Shown here piece by piece: positions 8,746-17,665 of a stretch of 64,000 nucleotides of DNA. Position numbers and translations under genes: made by a program. The notes below the pieces were generated by a model, which was not told where the DNA came from, did no database searches, and was given only the letters and a program-made list of their open reading frames with translations. Within the stretch, counting starts at the first letter, position 1. Each line of letters opens with the position of its first letter. The stretch lies in the NCBI RefSeq assembly GCF_002803085.1, contig NZ_NNBJ01000012.1, positions 124,001 to 188,000 on the forward strand. The letters run 5' to 3'. Origin of the DNA: Streptomyces sp. CB01201 (GTDB lineage: Bacteria; Actinomycetota; Actinomycetes; Streptomycetales; Streptomycetaceae).

Positions 8746-10779
8746 TCAGAAGGTGAGCTTGAAGTCGGTGATGGTGCCGACGTCCTGCCGCGCCTTGTCC
8801 TGGACCTTCAGCTTCCACACGCCGTTGGCGGCGACCGCGGAGGCGTTGACGGTGTACGTCTTGTTGAGGTTCTTCGTCGAGTCCGAGGAAGAGCTCTGGA
8901 GACGGTACGAGGTGCCGTTCGGGGCCACCAGGTCGATCTGGAGGTCACCGATGTAGGTGTGCGTGATCTTCACGCCGACCTGGAGGGCGGCCGGCGCGTT
9001 GCCGGTGATCCCCGAGACGGTGACCGGCGAGGTCACCGCGGCACCCGGGTAGTCCGGGATGGCCACACTGGCGGTGTTCTCGAAGACCTTGCCGCCGGGG
9101 TTGCCGCCGCCGGCGCGGGCGCCGACGTTGATGGCCGCCCAGGCGTTGGTGATGTTGGTGACCTCGGCGCTGTTGGCGCCGTACAGCTCGGTCGCCGCGG
9201 CGATGGTGCCCGCGCGGGCACCCGCGTAGTCCGTGCTGGAGTTGAACTTGGTGGTGAGCGCCTTGTACCAGATCAGCTGCGCCTTGTCCCGGCCGATGCC
9301 GGTGACCGGAAGGCCGTCCGAGGTCGGCGAGTTGTAGGTGACGCCGTTGATGACCTTGGTGCCGCTGCCCTCGGAGGCCAGGTAGAACCAGTGGTTCGCC
9401 GGGCCCGAGGAGTAGTGGACGTCCAGGTTGCCGACGCCGGAGTACCAGCTGTCCGCGGAGCCGCCGTCCTTGCTCGGCTTGTCCATGTAGCGCAGCGGGG
9501 TGCCGTCACCGTTGATGTTGATCTTCTCGCCGATGAGGTAGTCACCCGGGTCCGACGCGTTGTTCGCGTAGAACTCCACCGAGGTGCCGAAGATGTCGGA
9601 GGTGGCCTCGTTCAGACCGCCCGACTCGTCCGCGTAGTTCAGGCCCGCGGTCGCGGCGGTGACGCCGTGCGACATCTCGTGGCCGGCCACGTCGAGCGCG
9701 GTCAGCGGGTCGTTGTTGCCCGTGCCGTCGCCGTACGTCATGCAGAAGCAGCTGTCGTCCCAGAACGCGTTGACGTACGCGTTGCCGTAGTGGACGCGGG
9801 AGTAGGCGCCGACGCCGTCGCCCCGGATGCCGCTGCGGCCGAAGACGTTCTTGTAGAAGTCCCAGGTCACGCCCGCGCCGTAGGCCGCGTCCGCACCCGC
9901 GGTCGCGGCGTTGGAGTTGGTGCCGTCACCCCAGGTGTCGTTGGTCTGGGTGAACAGCGAACCGGTGCCGGACGTACCGTGGTTCAGGTTGTACGTCTTG
10001 TGGTTGCCGCGCGTGGTGTCGGTCAGGGTGTAGTTCGACCCGGACTGCGAGGTGTTGAGGGTGACCTGGCCGCTGTAGCGGGTGTTGCCGACACCGGTCT
10101 CGATGCCCTGCCACTGGTGCAGCTTGGCGCCCGTCTTGGCGTCCGTGATGACGTGCAGCTGGTTCGGGGTGCCGTCGTCCTGCACTCCGCCCACGACCGT
10201 CTCGTACGCGAGGGTCGGCGCGCCCTTGACCATCCAGATGACCTTGCGGGCGCTGTCGGCCTTGTCGGCCTTCGAGCCCGCGGCCTTGGCGGCCTTGAGG
10301 GCCTGGCCCTGGGCGGTGGCCGGGGCGCTCGCGGGGGCGGCAGTGGAGACGCCCTGGAGCTGCGCGCTGTTCGCCTTGAGCACATCCTTGGTCTTGCCGG
10401 CCGCGGTGTCGACCATCAGGTCGCCGCCGAGCACGGGCAGACCCTGGTAGGTGCGCTCGTAGCGGGTGTGGACGGTGCCGTCCTGGTCCTTGGACACGTC
10501 GTGGACGACGAGCTTCTCCTGCGCGCTGAGACCGAGGTCCTTGGCCGTGGCCGCCGTGGTGGCCGTGGCCTGGCGTATGAGCTCGGCACGCTGGGAGGGG
10601 GTCAGACTCACGGGCAGGGCGCCCGTGTTGCGTACTGCCTGGGCCTTCACGGCCGCGGCGGCCGCGGAGTCGTCGGGGCGTGCGCTGGCGCTACCTGCCT
10701 GGACGCCGACACTGAGCATGGCGGCTGCGGCGATCAGGGCGCCGGTGGCGGTGGCACGACGACGATGCGTGGATCTCAC
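8746..10779 (-). CDS. Secreted thermolysin-type neutral metalloprotease (M4) with C-terminal P domain
   Basis: A 677-residue secreted zinc protease. The GTG start at 10779 has AAGGAG 5 nt upstream; longer ORF starts lack this. A Sec signal peptide (RRRATATGALIAAAAML, then SASA) precedes a propeptide with FTP/PepSY-like sequence (TRYERTYQGLPVLGGDLMV). The M4 domain has H367-E-x-x-H371 (GHEMSHGVTA) and the third zinc ligand E391 (GGLNEATSD), with the conserved SSGPANHWFYL downstream. The last ~110 residues (IPDYPGAAVTSP to GTITDFKLTF) form a proprotein-convertase P domain, often found on actinobacterial M4 proteases. The likely role is degradation of extracellular protein. It is monocistronic, with terminators on its 3' side. 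Confidence 0.95.
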   Translation of the reverse strand: MRSTHRRRATATGALIAAAAMLSVGVQAGSASARPDDSAAAAAVKAQAVRNTGALPVSLTPSQRAELIRQATATTAATAKDLGLSAQEKLVVHDVSKDQDGTVHTRYERTYQGLPVLGGDLMVDTAAGKTKDVLKANSAQLQGVSTAAPASAPATAQGQALKAAKAAGSKADKADSARKVIWMVKGAPTLAYETVVGGVQDDGTPNQLHVITDAKTGAKLHQWQGIETGVGNTRYSGQVTLNTSQSGSNYTLTDTTRGNHKTYNLNHGTSGTGSLFTQTNDTWGDGTNSNAATAGADAAYGAGVTWDFYKNVFGRSGIRGDGVGAYSRVHYGNAYVNAFWDDSCFCMTYGDGTGNNDPLTALDVAGHEMSHGVTAATAGLNYADESGGLNEATSDIFGTSVEFYANNASDPGDYLIGEKININGDGTPLRYMDKPSKDGGSADSWYSGVGNLDVHYSSGPANHWFYLASEGSGTKVINGVTYNSPTSDGLPVTGIGRDKAQLIWYKALTTKFNSSTDYAGARAGTIAAATELYGANSAEVTNITNAWAAINVGARAGGGNPGGKVFENTASVAIPDYPGAAVTSPVTVSGITGNAPAALQVGVKITHTYIGDLQIDLVAPNGTSYRLQSSSSDSTKNLNKTYTVNASAVAANGVWKLKVQDKARQDVGTITDFKLTF

Positions 10780-10982
10780 GCGAACTCCTTCTGCGAGGGG
10801 GTTCCGGTCGACTGGGTGGGGCCGGCCGGGCAGAGCAAAGCGGAGCGAGTACGGCAACGAGATGTGGTGCGTGAAAACTTCGTGCGTGGAACGGGGGAAG
10901 AGTGCCAGCAGTGGAGAACCGGTGTCAGGAGCGCGTCAAGAAGTTGGCCGAAAACCGTCCGTTGTCCGAAGGTCGTCGTTCG

Positions 10983-11894
10983 TTAAGCGGACGTTTCACG
11001 GATGTGTGCTTCGACGCCGTCGAGGAGTCGGGCCAGCCCGAACCCGAAGAGCGAGTCCAAGTCCAGCTCGAACGGCTCGTGTTCGAAGATGGTGGTCAGG
11101 ACGGGGAAGCCGCCTCCTGACACGATGGCCGCAAAGCGCCCCTCGTGGCGGTCCATCCACTGGTCACCGGAGACTCCGGTGTCCTGGACGGCCTCGCCCT
11201 CCAACTCCAGCGCCACGCCCAGTCCCTGGACGAAGGCGATGAGCGACAGGTGCACATGCATCACCTCGTGCACACGCAGTCCGGTGCCGCGCAGTGCCTG
11301 CAGCACCCACTCGGTGTACTTCATCGCCCGGGGCATCGGGTGCGGCCGGTTGAAGGAGGCCATCGCCCGGGCCATCCAGGGGTGCCTGCGGTAGGCAGAC
11401 CACAACTGCCCTGTCGCGCGCTCCAGTTGGGCCCGCCAGTCGGCGGCCGGGTGCCCGAGCGACATCTCCCCGAACCCCGCGTCCGTCATCAGGCGGACGA
11501 GCTCGCCCTTGCTCGCGACGTGCCGGTACAGGGCCATCGTCGACGTGCCGAGATCACTCGCGATCCGGCGCATCGACACCCCGGCCAGCCCCTCGGAGTC
11601 CGCGATGCGCACGGCGACGCGCACCAGCGCCTCGCGGCTCAAGGGCGCCGCGCCCTCGTGCGCGGCACGCGCCGACGTCACCTCGGCGACGACCGTGCCC
11701 ACTCCGGGCACCGCCCGCACCAGGCCCTCCCGGGCGAGAGCGGCCAGCGCCTTGGTCGCGGTCGCCATCGCCACCCCCGACTCGCGCACGATGGCCCGCG
11801 TGGACGGCACCCGGTCACCCGGCGCCAGCTCGCCCGAGGCGATGCGGCGCCGGATGCCGTCGGCGATGGCGAGGTAGGGCGGCAGCTCGGTCAC
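10983..11894 (-). CDS. GntR-TetR double-HTH transcriptional regulator
   Basis: A 303-residue regulator with two DNA-binding modules in series. Residues ~5-70 form a GntR-type winged helix (YLAIADGIRRRIASGEL, GDRVPSTRAIVRESGV). Residues ~85-135 form a TetR HTH (LVRVAVRIADSEGLAGVSM, RRIASDLGTSTMALYRHVASK). The remainder is a TetR_C ligand-binding domain. This arrangement is known in actinobacteria but is uncommon compared with single-domain TetR proteins. It is divergent from the MFS exporter at 12008 with 113 bp between the starts, so it most likely represses that exporter and responds to its substrate. The start is GTG at 11894. The stop is TAA. Confidence 0.9.
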   Translation of the reverse strand: MTELPPYLAIADGIRRRIASGELAPGDRVPSTRAIVRESGVAMATATKALAALAREGLVRAVPGVGTVVAEVTSARAAHEGAAPLSREALVRVAVRIADSEGLAGVSMRRIASDLGTSTMALYRHVASKGELVRLMTDAGFGEMSLGHPAADWRAQLERATGQLWSAYRRHPWMARAMASFNRPHPMPRAMKYTEWVLQALRGTGLRVHEVMHVHLSLIAFVQGLGVALELEGEAVQDTGVSGDQWMDRHEGRFAAIVSGGGFPVLTTIFEHEPFELDLDSLFGFGLARLLDGVEAHIRETSA

Positions 11895-12007
11895 GGCCGG
11901 AGTGTACTAGTGCGCCGGACGGCGTCCTGCCAGCTGATACACGGGTGCTTCAGGGGTGCACCAGCCCTGTCGTTGCGATGTACGCGGCCGCGCTGTTCGC
12001 TCCCCGC

Positions 12008-13531
12008 ATGGACACCACGACCGGCCCCCTCGCGGGCCGCACCGACCCGGCGCCGCCGCGTGCCGGACGCAGGGAATGGACCGCGCTCGCCGTCCTCATG
12101 CTGCCCCTGCTGCTCGTCTCCATGGACGTCTCCGTCCTCTACTTCGCCATCCCCTTCATCAGCGAGGACCTCGCGCCCAGCTCCACCCAGCAGCTGTGGA
12201 TTCTCGACATGTACGGCTTCGTGCTCGCCGGCCTCCTCATCACCATGGGCGCCCTCGGCGACCGCGTCGGCCGCCGGCGGCTCGTGCTCGCGGGGGCGGC
12301 CGTGTTCGGCCTGGCCTCGGTGGCCGCGGCCTATGCCGACTCGCCCCAACTCCTCATCGCGGTGCGGGCGTTGCTCGGAGTGGGCGGGGCCGCCCTGATG
12401 CCCTCCACGCTGGCCCTGATCCGCAACCTCTTCCACGACGCCGGGCAGCGCGCGCGGGCGGTCACCGCCTGGACCGGCGTCATGACGCTCGGCATCTCCT
12501 TCGGGCCGGTCGTCAGCGGCGCGCTGCTCGAACGCTTCTGGTGGGGGTCGGTGTTCCTGATCAACCTGCCGGCCATGGTCCTGCTGCTGGTCCTGGCACC
12601 CCTGCTGCTGCCCGAGGTCAAACAGCCCCCGGCCGGCCGCTTCGACTGGGTGAGCGCGGTCCTCTCCCTCGCGGGGCTGCTCCCGCTGATCCAGGGCGTC
12701 AAGCAACTGGCCCGGAACGGAGTCGGGTTGCCGCCCCTCCTGTCCGTCGTCGCCGGACTGGCGCTGCTGTACGTGTTCGTCCGCCGCCAGTCGAGGCTCG
12801 CCCACCCCCTGGTGGACCTGGAGCTGCTGCGCCGGCGCACGTACGGCGGGGCGGTGCTCGCCAACCTCTTCGCCATCGCGGCGACCGTGGGGATGGCGGT
12901 GTTCCTCACCCAGTACCTCCAGTCCGTGCTGGGCCAGAGCCCGTTCCAGGCGGCCCTGTGGAGCCTGGTGCCGGCCCTCGGGGCGTGCGTGGGGGCGCCG
13001 GCCGGGGCGGTGCTCGCGCGGCGCTTCGACCGGGGGTGGGTCATGGCGACCGGCTTCGCCGTCTCGGCGTGCGGCTTCCTCGCGCTCACGCGGGTGCGTA
13101 CGGACTCGGCACTGTGGTTCACGCTCACGGCGTGCGCGGTCTACACCTCGGGGCTCGTGGCCGCGATGGCCCTCGCGAACGAACTGGCCCTCGGGGCGGC
13201 GCCGCCCGACCGGGCCGGGGCCGCGGCGGCGGTCATGGAGTCCGGGCAGGAGCTGGGCGGCGCGCTCGGGATGGCGGTGCTCGGCTCGATAGGCGCGGCG
13301 GTCTACCGCCACGGCATGGCCGGCGCGCCGAGCGCGGCACGCGAAACGCTGGGCGGGGCGCTGTCGTCCCTACGGGGCCCCGACTTGGCCCCCGCCCTGG
13401 CGTCCTTCACCCGCGGCCTCGACTGCGCGGCACTGGGTGCGGCGGTGCTGATGGCCGGGGCGGCGGGGGTTGCGCTCGCCCGGCTGCGGGGGCCTCGACT
13501 TGAGGGGGTGCCCTCGCCCCCGGGGAGGTGA
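12008..13531 (+). CDS. DHA2-family (14-TMS) MFS drug exporter
   Basis: A 507-residue membrane protein of the QacA/EmrB type. It has many hydrophobic segments, the motif-A loop GALGDRVGRRRLVLAG between TM2 and TM3, and the antiporter-type motif C stretch GVMTLGISFGPVVSGALLE. It probably exports toxic organic compounds in exchange for protons. ATG 12008 fits the usual N-terminus (short charged leader, then TALAVLMLPLLLVSMDVSVLYFA); ATG 11978 is an in-frame alternative. Neither has a clear ribosome site, so the transcript may be leaderless. The divergent GntR-TetR gene is the probable local regulator. Confidence 0.9.
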   Translation: MDTTTGPLAGRTDPAPPRAGRREWTALAVLMLPLLLVSMDVSVLYFAIPFISEDLAPSSTQQLWILDMYGFVLAGLLITMGALGDRVGRRRLVLAGAAVFGLASVAAAYADSPQLLIAVRALLGVGGAALMPSTLALIRNLFHDAGQRARAVTAWTGVMTLGISFGPVVSGALLERFWWGSVFLINLPAMVLLLVLAPLLLPEVKQPPAGRFDWVSAVLSLAGLLPLIQGVKQLARNGVGLPPLLSVVAGLALLYVFVRRQSRLAHPLVDLELLRRRTYGGAVLANLFAIAATVGMAVFLTQYLQSVLGQSPFQAALWSLVPALGACVGAPAGAVLARRFDRGWVMATGFAVSACGFLALTRVRTDSALWFTLTACAVYTSGLVAAMALANELALGAAPPDRAGAAAAVMESGQELGGALGMAVLGSIGAAVYRHGMAGAPSAARETLGGALSSLRGPDLAPALASFTRGLDCAALGAAVLMAGAAGVALARLRGPRLEGVPSPPGR

Positions 13532-14022
13532 GGCGTCCCGGCCTCGGGGGGTTTGGGGTGCGGGGGGTTGGTGGTGCTTTGCGCAGTTCCCCGCGCCCCT
13601 CAGGGGGTGGGGGTGGTCGGTTTGGTGCGGGCTGTCCGTGGCTGGTCGCGCGGTTCCTCGCGCCCCTGGGAGCGTGATGTCCTCGTGCTGGTCCGGGAAG
13701 GATGCCTTCGGGGGCGCGGGGAACTGCGCGAACGGCCCCCACTGGTCCGCAGTCGAAGGGTTTGGGGCGGTGGGCTCCGCTTCTCCGTGCTGAGCGGGGC
13801 GGCGTGTTCAGGGGCGCGGGGAACTGCGCGAACGGCCGACGCGGTCCGCGGGTGAAGGGGCGGAGCTGGGGGCCTGCCCCCGGGGTGCTGGGTGGAACGG
13901 CGTTCCAGGGGTGGGCGGCCCCGCGGTCTGCGGGCCAAGGGGCCCGGGGGAATTGGGTCGCCCCGGGGATGGCGCGCGGGTACTGTTCGGCGGCCGGAAC
14001 CGAAGCGTACGAGGAGCACTTC
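13532..14022. repeat. Repeat-rich gap with dispersed GGGGCGCGGGGAACTGCGCG elements
   Basis: A 490-bp stretch without a supportable gene. It holds four copies of the same element: inverted at 13581-13599 (GCGCAGTTCCCCGCGCCCC), a degenerate inverted copy at 13646-13667, and direct copies at 13711-13737 and 13811-13837. The direct copies continue with AACGGCC and then a GGTCCGCRG tail. The oppositely oriented copies can pair to form large hairpins. The same core makes the tandem array at 55061. The DinB gene ribosome site (GAGGAG at 14011) closes the region. Confidence 0.75.
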
Positions 14023-14529
14023 ATGAACGACCCCCGCACGGGCCCGCCCCACTGCGGCGACGAACGGGAAACCCTGCGCGCGTTCCTCGACTACCACCGG
14101 GCCACCCTGGCCATGAAGTGCGCGGGGCTGGACGACGACGCCCTGCGGCGGCAGTCGATGCCCCCGTCCACCCTCTCCCTGCTCGGCCTCGTCCGGCACA
14201 TGGCGGAGGTCGAACGGGCCTGGTTCCGCCGGGTGTTCGAGGATCAGGACGCACCCATGGTGTGGTCCGACAAGGTGGACTTCCAGGCCGCCTATGACGC
14301 GAGCCGCTCCACCCGCGCCGAGGCGTTCGCCGCCTGGGAGGCCGAGGTCGAGCACTCCCGCAAGGTCGAGCGGGAGGCCGAGTCCCTCGACCTCGTGGCC
14401 GTCCAGCCGCGCTGGGGCGAGGACGTGTCGCTGCGCATGGTGATGCTGCACATGATCCTGGAGTACGGGCGCCACAACGGCCACGCCGACCTCCTGCGCG
14501 AGGGCATCGACGGCACCGTGGGCGCCTGA
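14023..14529 (+). CDS. DinB-fold protein (DUF664 family)
   Basis: A 168-residue four-helix-bundle protein of the DinB/YfiT superfamily. Visible features are LGLVRHMAEVERAWFRR near residue 60 and HMILEYGRHNGHADLLREGIDG at the end, which supply the histidines of the presumed metal site. Family members include thiol-dependent (mycothiol/bacillithiol) S-transferases, but the substrate cannot be told from sequence. The ATG at 14023 has a perfect GAGGAG 6 nt upstream, which settles the start against the much longer open frame upstream. It stands alone after the repeat region. Confidence 0.85.
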   Translation: MNDPRTGPPHCGDERETLRAFLDYHRATLAMKCAGLDDDALRRQSMPPSTLSLLGLVRHMAEVERAWFRRVFEDQDAPMVWSDKVDFQAAYDASRSTRAEAFAAWEAEVEHSRKVEREAESLDLVAVQPRWGEDVSLRMVMLHMILEYGRHNGHADLLREGIDGTVGA

Positions 14530-14567
14530 GCCCGCGCACCGGCAGGCCGCGGCCCGCCACCCGCGCC

Positions 14568-15719
14568 TCAGCGCCAGGCGATGTTGCGCCAGGGGCTGGC
14601 CTCGTGCTCGGTGAGGATCCGGTGCGCGGTCAGGTTCCCCTGGTAGTAACTCCCGTACGATTCCCCGTCGAAGCGCAGCACCCGCCCGAGCGCGTACGCC
14701 GCCGAGAAGCCCTCCCAGGAGCGGTACGCCGACCGGCTCAGGGCCCCCGCGTGCACGATCGCCTGCTCCGCCTCGTGCGGGGTGCAGAACCGGGCCGCGA
14801 GCCCCCAGCGCGCCAGGTTCACGGCCCGCCCGTAGTCGTAGGCGACGGCGGTGGTGACCCGGCCGTCCGGCGGCAGCAGGCCGTCCGCCCGGAACCGGGC
14901 CTCGTAGCGGATGATGCGCCGCACCAGCTCCTCGATCTCCCGGACGGCGTCATGGCCCACCCCGATGTCCTGGGCGTGCCCGGCCGCCGTCTCGCGCCAC
15001 AGCTCCGCGGGCGGCGCCTCGTCCAGGCCAGCCCGCAGCTCCTCGCGTACGCGCAGGACGAAGTCGGGCTCGGCTGGGCTGTTGCGCGCGTCGAGCAGCG
15101 CGTCCAACTGCTGCTGCCAGTGCGCCCGTTCGGTGATGCCCCACGAATCGCGCAGCATGCGGAGTTGTTCGGTGTATTCCCGGTAGACGGAGCCCACCTC
15201 GTTCCACGGGACGTCGTTGCTGAGCGCCAGATGCGCGCCGCAGGCCAGCCCGTACGCCAGCGGGCCGCGCAACGCGCCGTGGCGCAGGCCGATCAGGCGG
15301 GCCGGGCGGTCCACCTCCACGTGGAGCCGGCGCCAGTGGGCGAGGTGGTCGGGCCCGGTGGGCAGGACGGCCTGGGCCGGAGTGCCGGCGTTGACCGCGA
15401 GCAGGGCCCGCCCGTCCAGGAGGCCGGAGTCGGCGATCCAGCGCAGGGACACCCCGTGGAACACCCAGTCCGGATGCCAGGGCGGCAGCATCCCCCGGGT
15501 GAGCACCGGCTTGATCCGCCGGCCTGACGCGTCCCGGTAGGCGGGCCAGTGGATCCGGTCGGGCCGGGCGTCGACCTCGGCCTTCGGCGCCGCGATGTAC
15601 AGCTCCTCGCGGGCGAGCACCCGCAGCTGCGCCGCCACATCGCCGCGCAGCCCCGCCGTGTGCAGCAGCCACTCGGTCTCCGTCGGCGCCGCCCAGTTGG
15701 TACTCGTCCCCGTTGCCAC
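14568..15719 (-). CDS. DUF1266 domain protein of unknown function
   Basis: A 383-residue soluble protein. The C-terminal part resembles DUF1266: YDYGRAVNLARWGLAARFC, then SYRSWEGFSAAYALGRVLRFDGES, rich in Trp and aromatic residues. The first ~200 residues are less recognisable (HPDWVFHGVSLRWIADSGL). No signal peptide or membrane segment is seen. The GTG at 15719 has AGGA 8 nt upstream; the open frame extends further but without a better site. The stop lies 38 nt from the convergent DinB gene. It may be transcribed on its own. I cannot assign a function. Confidence 0.72.
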   Translation of the reverse strand: MATGTSTNWAAPTETEWLLHTAGLRGDVAAQLRVLAREELYIAAPKAEVDARPDRIHWPAYRDASGRRIKPVLTRGMLPPWHPDWVFHGVSLRWIADSGLLDGRALLAVNAGTPAQAVLPTGPDHLAHWRRLHVEVDRPARLIGLRHGALRGPLAYGLACGAHLALSNDVPWNEVGSVYREYTEQLRMLRDSWGITERAHWQQQLDALLDARNSPAEPDFVLRVREELRAGLDEAPPAELWRETAAGHAQDIGVGHDAVREIEELVRRIIRYEARFRADGLLPPDGRVTTAVAYDYGRAVNLARWGLAARFCTPHEAEQAIVHAGALSRSAYRSWEGFSAAYALGRVLRFDGESYGSYYQGNLTAHRILTEHEASPWRNIAWR

Positions 15720-15811
15720 GCCCCCGATCCTACGGAACCCGGTCCCGGTTGCCGCCCGGCAGGTACCGGAAACCCGCAGGTGGGGGTGGGCTCCCGGTCC
15801 TTTCGGCACGC

Positions 15812-17665
15812 TCAGGCCAGGCTGTCGCGCCAGGCGCGGTGCAGGGATGCGAAGCGGCCGGTGCCGGCGATCAGGTCCCCGGGGGAGCCGTCCTCGACGA
15901 TCCGGCCCTGTTCCATCACCAGGACCCGGTCCGCGATCTCGACCGTGGAGAGCCGGTGCGCGATCACCACCGCCGTGCGGCCGTTGAGGACGGTGTGCAT
16001 GGCGCGCTGCACCGCCCGCTCACCCGGGATGTCCAGCGAGCTGGTCGCCTCGTCGAGGATCAGGACGGCCGGGTCGGCGAGCAACGCCCGTGCGAACGCG
16101 ACCAGTTGGCGCTGGCCCGCCGAGATGCGACCGCCCCGCTTGCGGACGTCGGTGTCGTAGCCGTCCGGCAGGCTCGCGATGAAGTCGTGTGCGCCGATCG
16201 CCTTCGCCGCCTGCTCGATCTCGGCCCGGGTGGCGTCCGGGCGGCCGATCGCGATGTTCTCGGCGACCGTGCCGGAGAACAGGAAAGCCTCCTGGGTGAC
16301 CATGACGACCCCGCGCCGCAGGTCCCGTACGGACAGCTCGCGCAGATCCGTCCCGTCGAGCAGGACGTGGCCGGCCGTCGGATCGTAGAAGCGGGCCAGG
16401 AGCTTGGCGAGGGTGGACTTGCCCGCGCCCGTCGAGCCGACCACGGCGACGGTCTGGCCGCCCGGAATGGTCAGGTCGAAGCGGGGCAGCACCTCGCCGC
16501 CGGTGCGGTAGCCGAAGCCGACGCCCTCGAAGTCGACCCGGCGGCCCGGGAGTTCACCCGCCGCCCCGGGCAGCGGGACCGGCCGGGCCGCCTCGGGGAC
16601 CGACGGCGTCTGGGCGAGCAGCCCGGCGACCTTCTCCAGGGACGCGGCCGCCGACTGGTAGGAGTTGAGGAACATGCCGAGCCGGTCGATGGGGTCGTAC
16701 AGGCGGCGCAGGTACAGGACCGCGGCCGCGAGCACGCCCAGTTCGAGATCCCCGTCCGCGACCCGCGTCGCGCCCCACAGGACCATCGCGGCGACCGCGA
16801 TGTTGGCGGTGAGCCGGGAACCCACCACATACCGGGCCATCTCCAGGAGCGCGTCGCCGTTGGTCCGCTCGTGGCGCTGGTTCAGCACCTTGAACTCGGC
16901 GTCGTTGGCCCGCTCACGACGGAACGCCTGCACCGGCCGGATGCCGTTGAGCGTTTCGGCGAACTTGACGATCACCGCGGCGGTCGCCGTGGACCGGGCC
17001 GCGTACACGACCCCGGCGCGGCGCTGGTAGCGGCGGATCAGGAAATGCAGCGGCAGGTAGGAGGCGACGGCGAGTGCGCCGATGCCCCAGTCCAGCCAGA
17101 GCAGCATCGCGCAGATGTAGACCGAGGAGAGGATCACCCCGATCAGCTCCTGAAGGCCCTCGCTGAGCAGTTCGCGCAACGACTCGACGTCGGTGGTGGA
17201 GCGCGAGATCAGCCGGCCCGAGGTGTAGCGCTCGTGGAAGTCCACGCTCAGCGCCTGAGCGTGCCGGAAGATCCGGCCGCGCAGATCGAGCAGCACGCCC
17301 TGGTTGACGACCGCCGAGGCCCGTACGAACGCGTACTGGAAGAAACCGGAGGCCAGCGCGCACAGCACATATCCGACGCCGACGGCGATCAGCGGGCCGT
17401 GGTCGTGGGCCCGGAAGGCGGGGACGCCCCGGTCGATGGCGTACGCCACGAGCAGGGGGCCCGCCTGGGCCGCCGCCTGCTGCACCACCAGCATCAGGGT
17501 CGCGATCACCACGCCCCGGCGCAGCGGGCGCAGCAGTGAGCCGAGCAGGGCCCTGGTCGCTCCGGGCGGCGCGGGCAGCTCGTCCCGGTCGAAGGGATCG
17601 CCGTCCCCGGCGGGCCTCAACTCCTCGTCGCCCGTGGTCTTCTGCTCCCCGACGGTCGTGGTCAT
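15812..17665 (-). CDS. ABC exporter half, catalytically complete NBD (partner of 17662-19665)
   Basis: A 617-residue fused permease-ATPase of the MDR/BmrD type. Six hydrophobic segments lie in residues ~45-330, then the NBD: Walker A GSTGAGKSTL, signature ISAGQRQL (an Ala replaces the second Gly of LSGGQ), Walker B VLILDEATSSLD with the catalytic Glu present, and H-loop VVIAHRLSTV. Its ATG overlaps the TGA of the upstream exporter gene (17662-17665). The pairing of this intact Walker B with a partner carrying Asp at that position is the usual picture of heterodimeric exporters with one consensus and one degenerate ATP site. The substrate is unknown. Confidence 0.93.
   Translation of the reverse strand: MTTTVGEQKTTGDEELRPAGDGDPFDRDELPAPPGATRALLGSLLRPLRRGVVIATLMLVVQQAAAQAGPLLVAYAIDRGVPAFRAHDHGPLIAVGVGYVLCALASGFFQYAFVRASAVVNQGVLLDLRGRIFRHAQALSVDFHERYTSGRLISRSTTDVESLRELLSEGLQELIGVILSSVYICAMLLWLDWGIGALAVASYLPLHFLIRRYQRRAGVVYAARSTATAAVIVKFAETLNGIRPVQAFRRERANDAEFKVLNQRHERTNGDALLEMARYVVGSRLTANIAVAAMVLWGATRVADGDLELGVLAAAVLYLRRLYDPIDRLGMFLNSYQSAAASLEKVAGLLAQTPSVPEAARPVPLPGAAGELPGRRVDFEGVGFGYRTGGEVLPRFDLTIPGGQTVAVVGSTGAGKSTLAKLLARFYDPTAGHVLLDGTDLRELSVRDLRRGVVMVTQEAFLFSGTVAENIAIGRPDATRAEIEQAAKAIGAHDFIASLPDGYDTDVRKRGGRISAGQRQLVAFARALLADPAVLILDEATSSLDIPGERAVQRAMHTVLNGRTAVVIAHRLSTVEIADRVLVMEQGRIVEDGSPGDLIAGTGRFASLHRAWRDSLA

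Noticed and set aside
13579..13860. Insertion sequence or transposon remnant
   Set aside because: No transposase fragment, terminal inverted repeats or target duplication; only short hairpin repeats.
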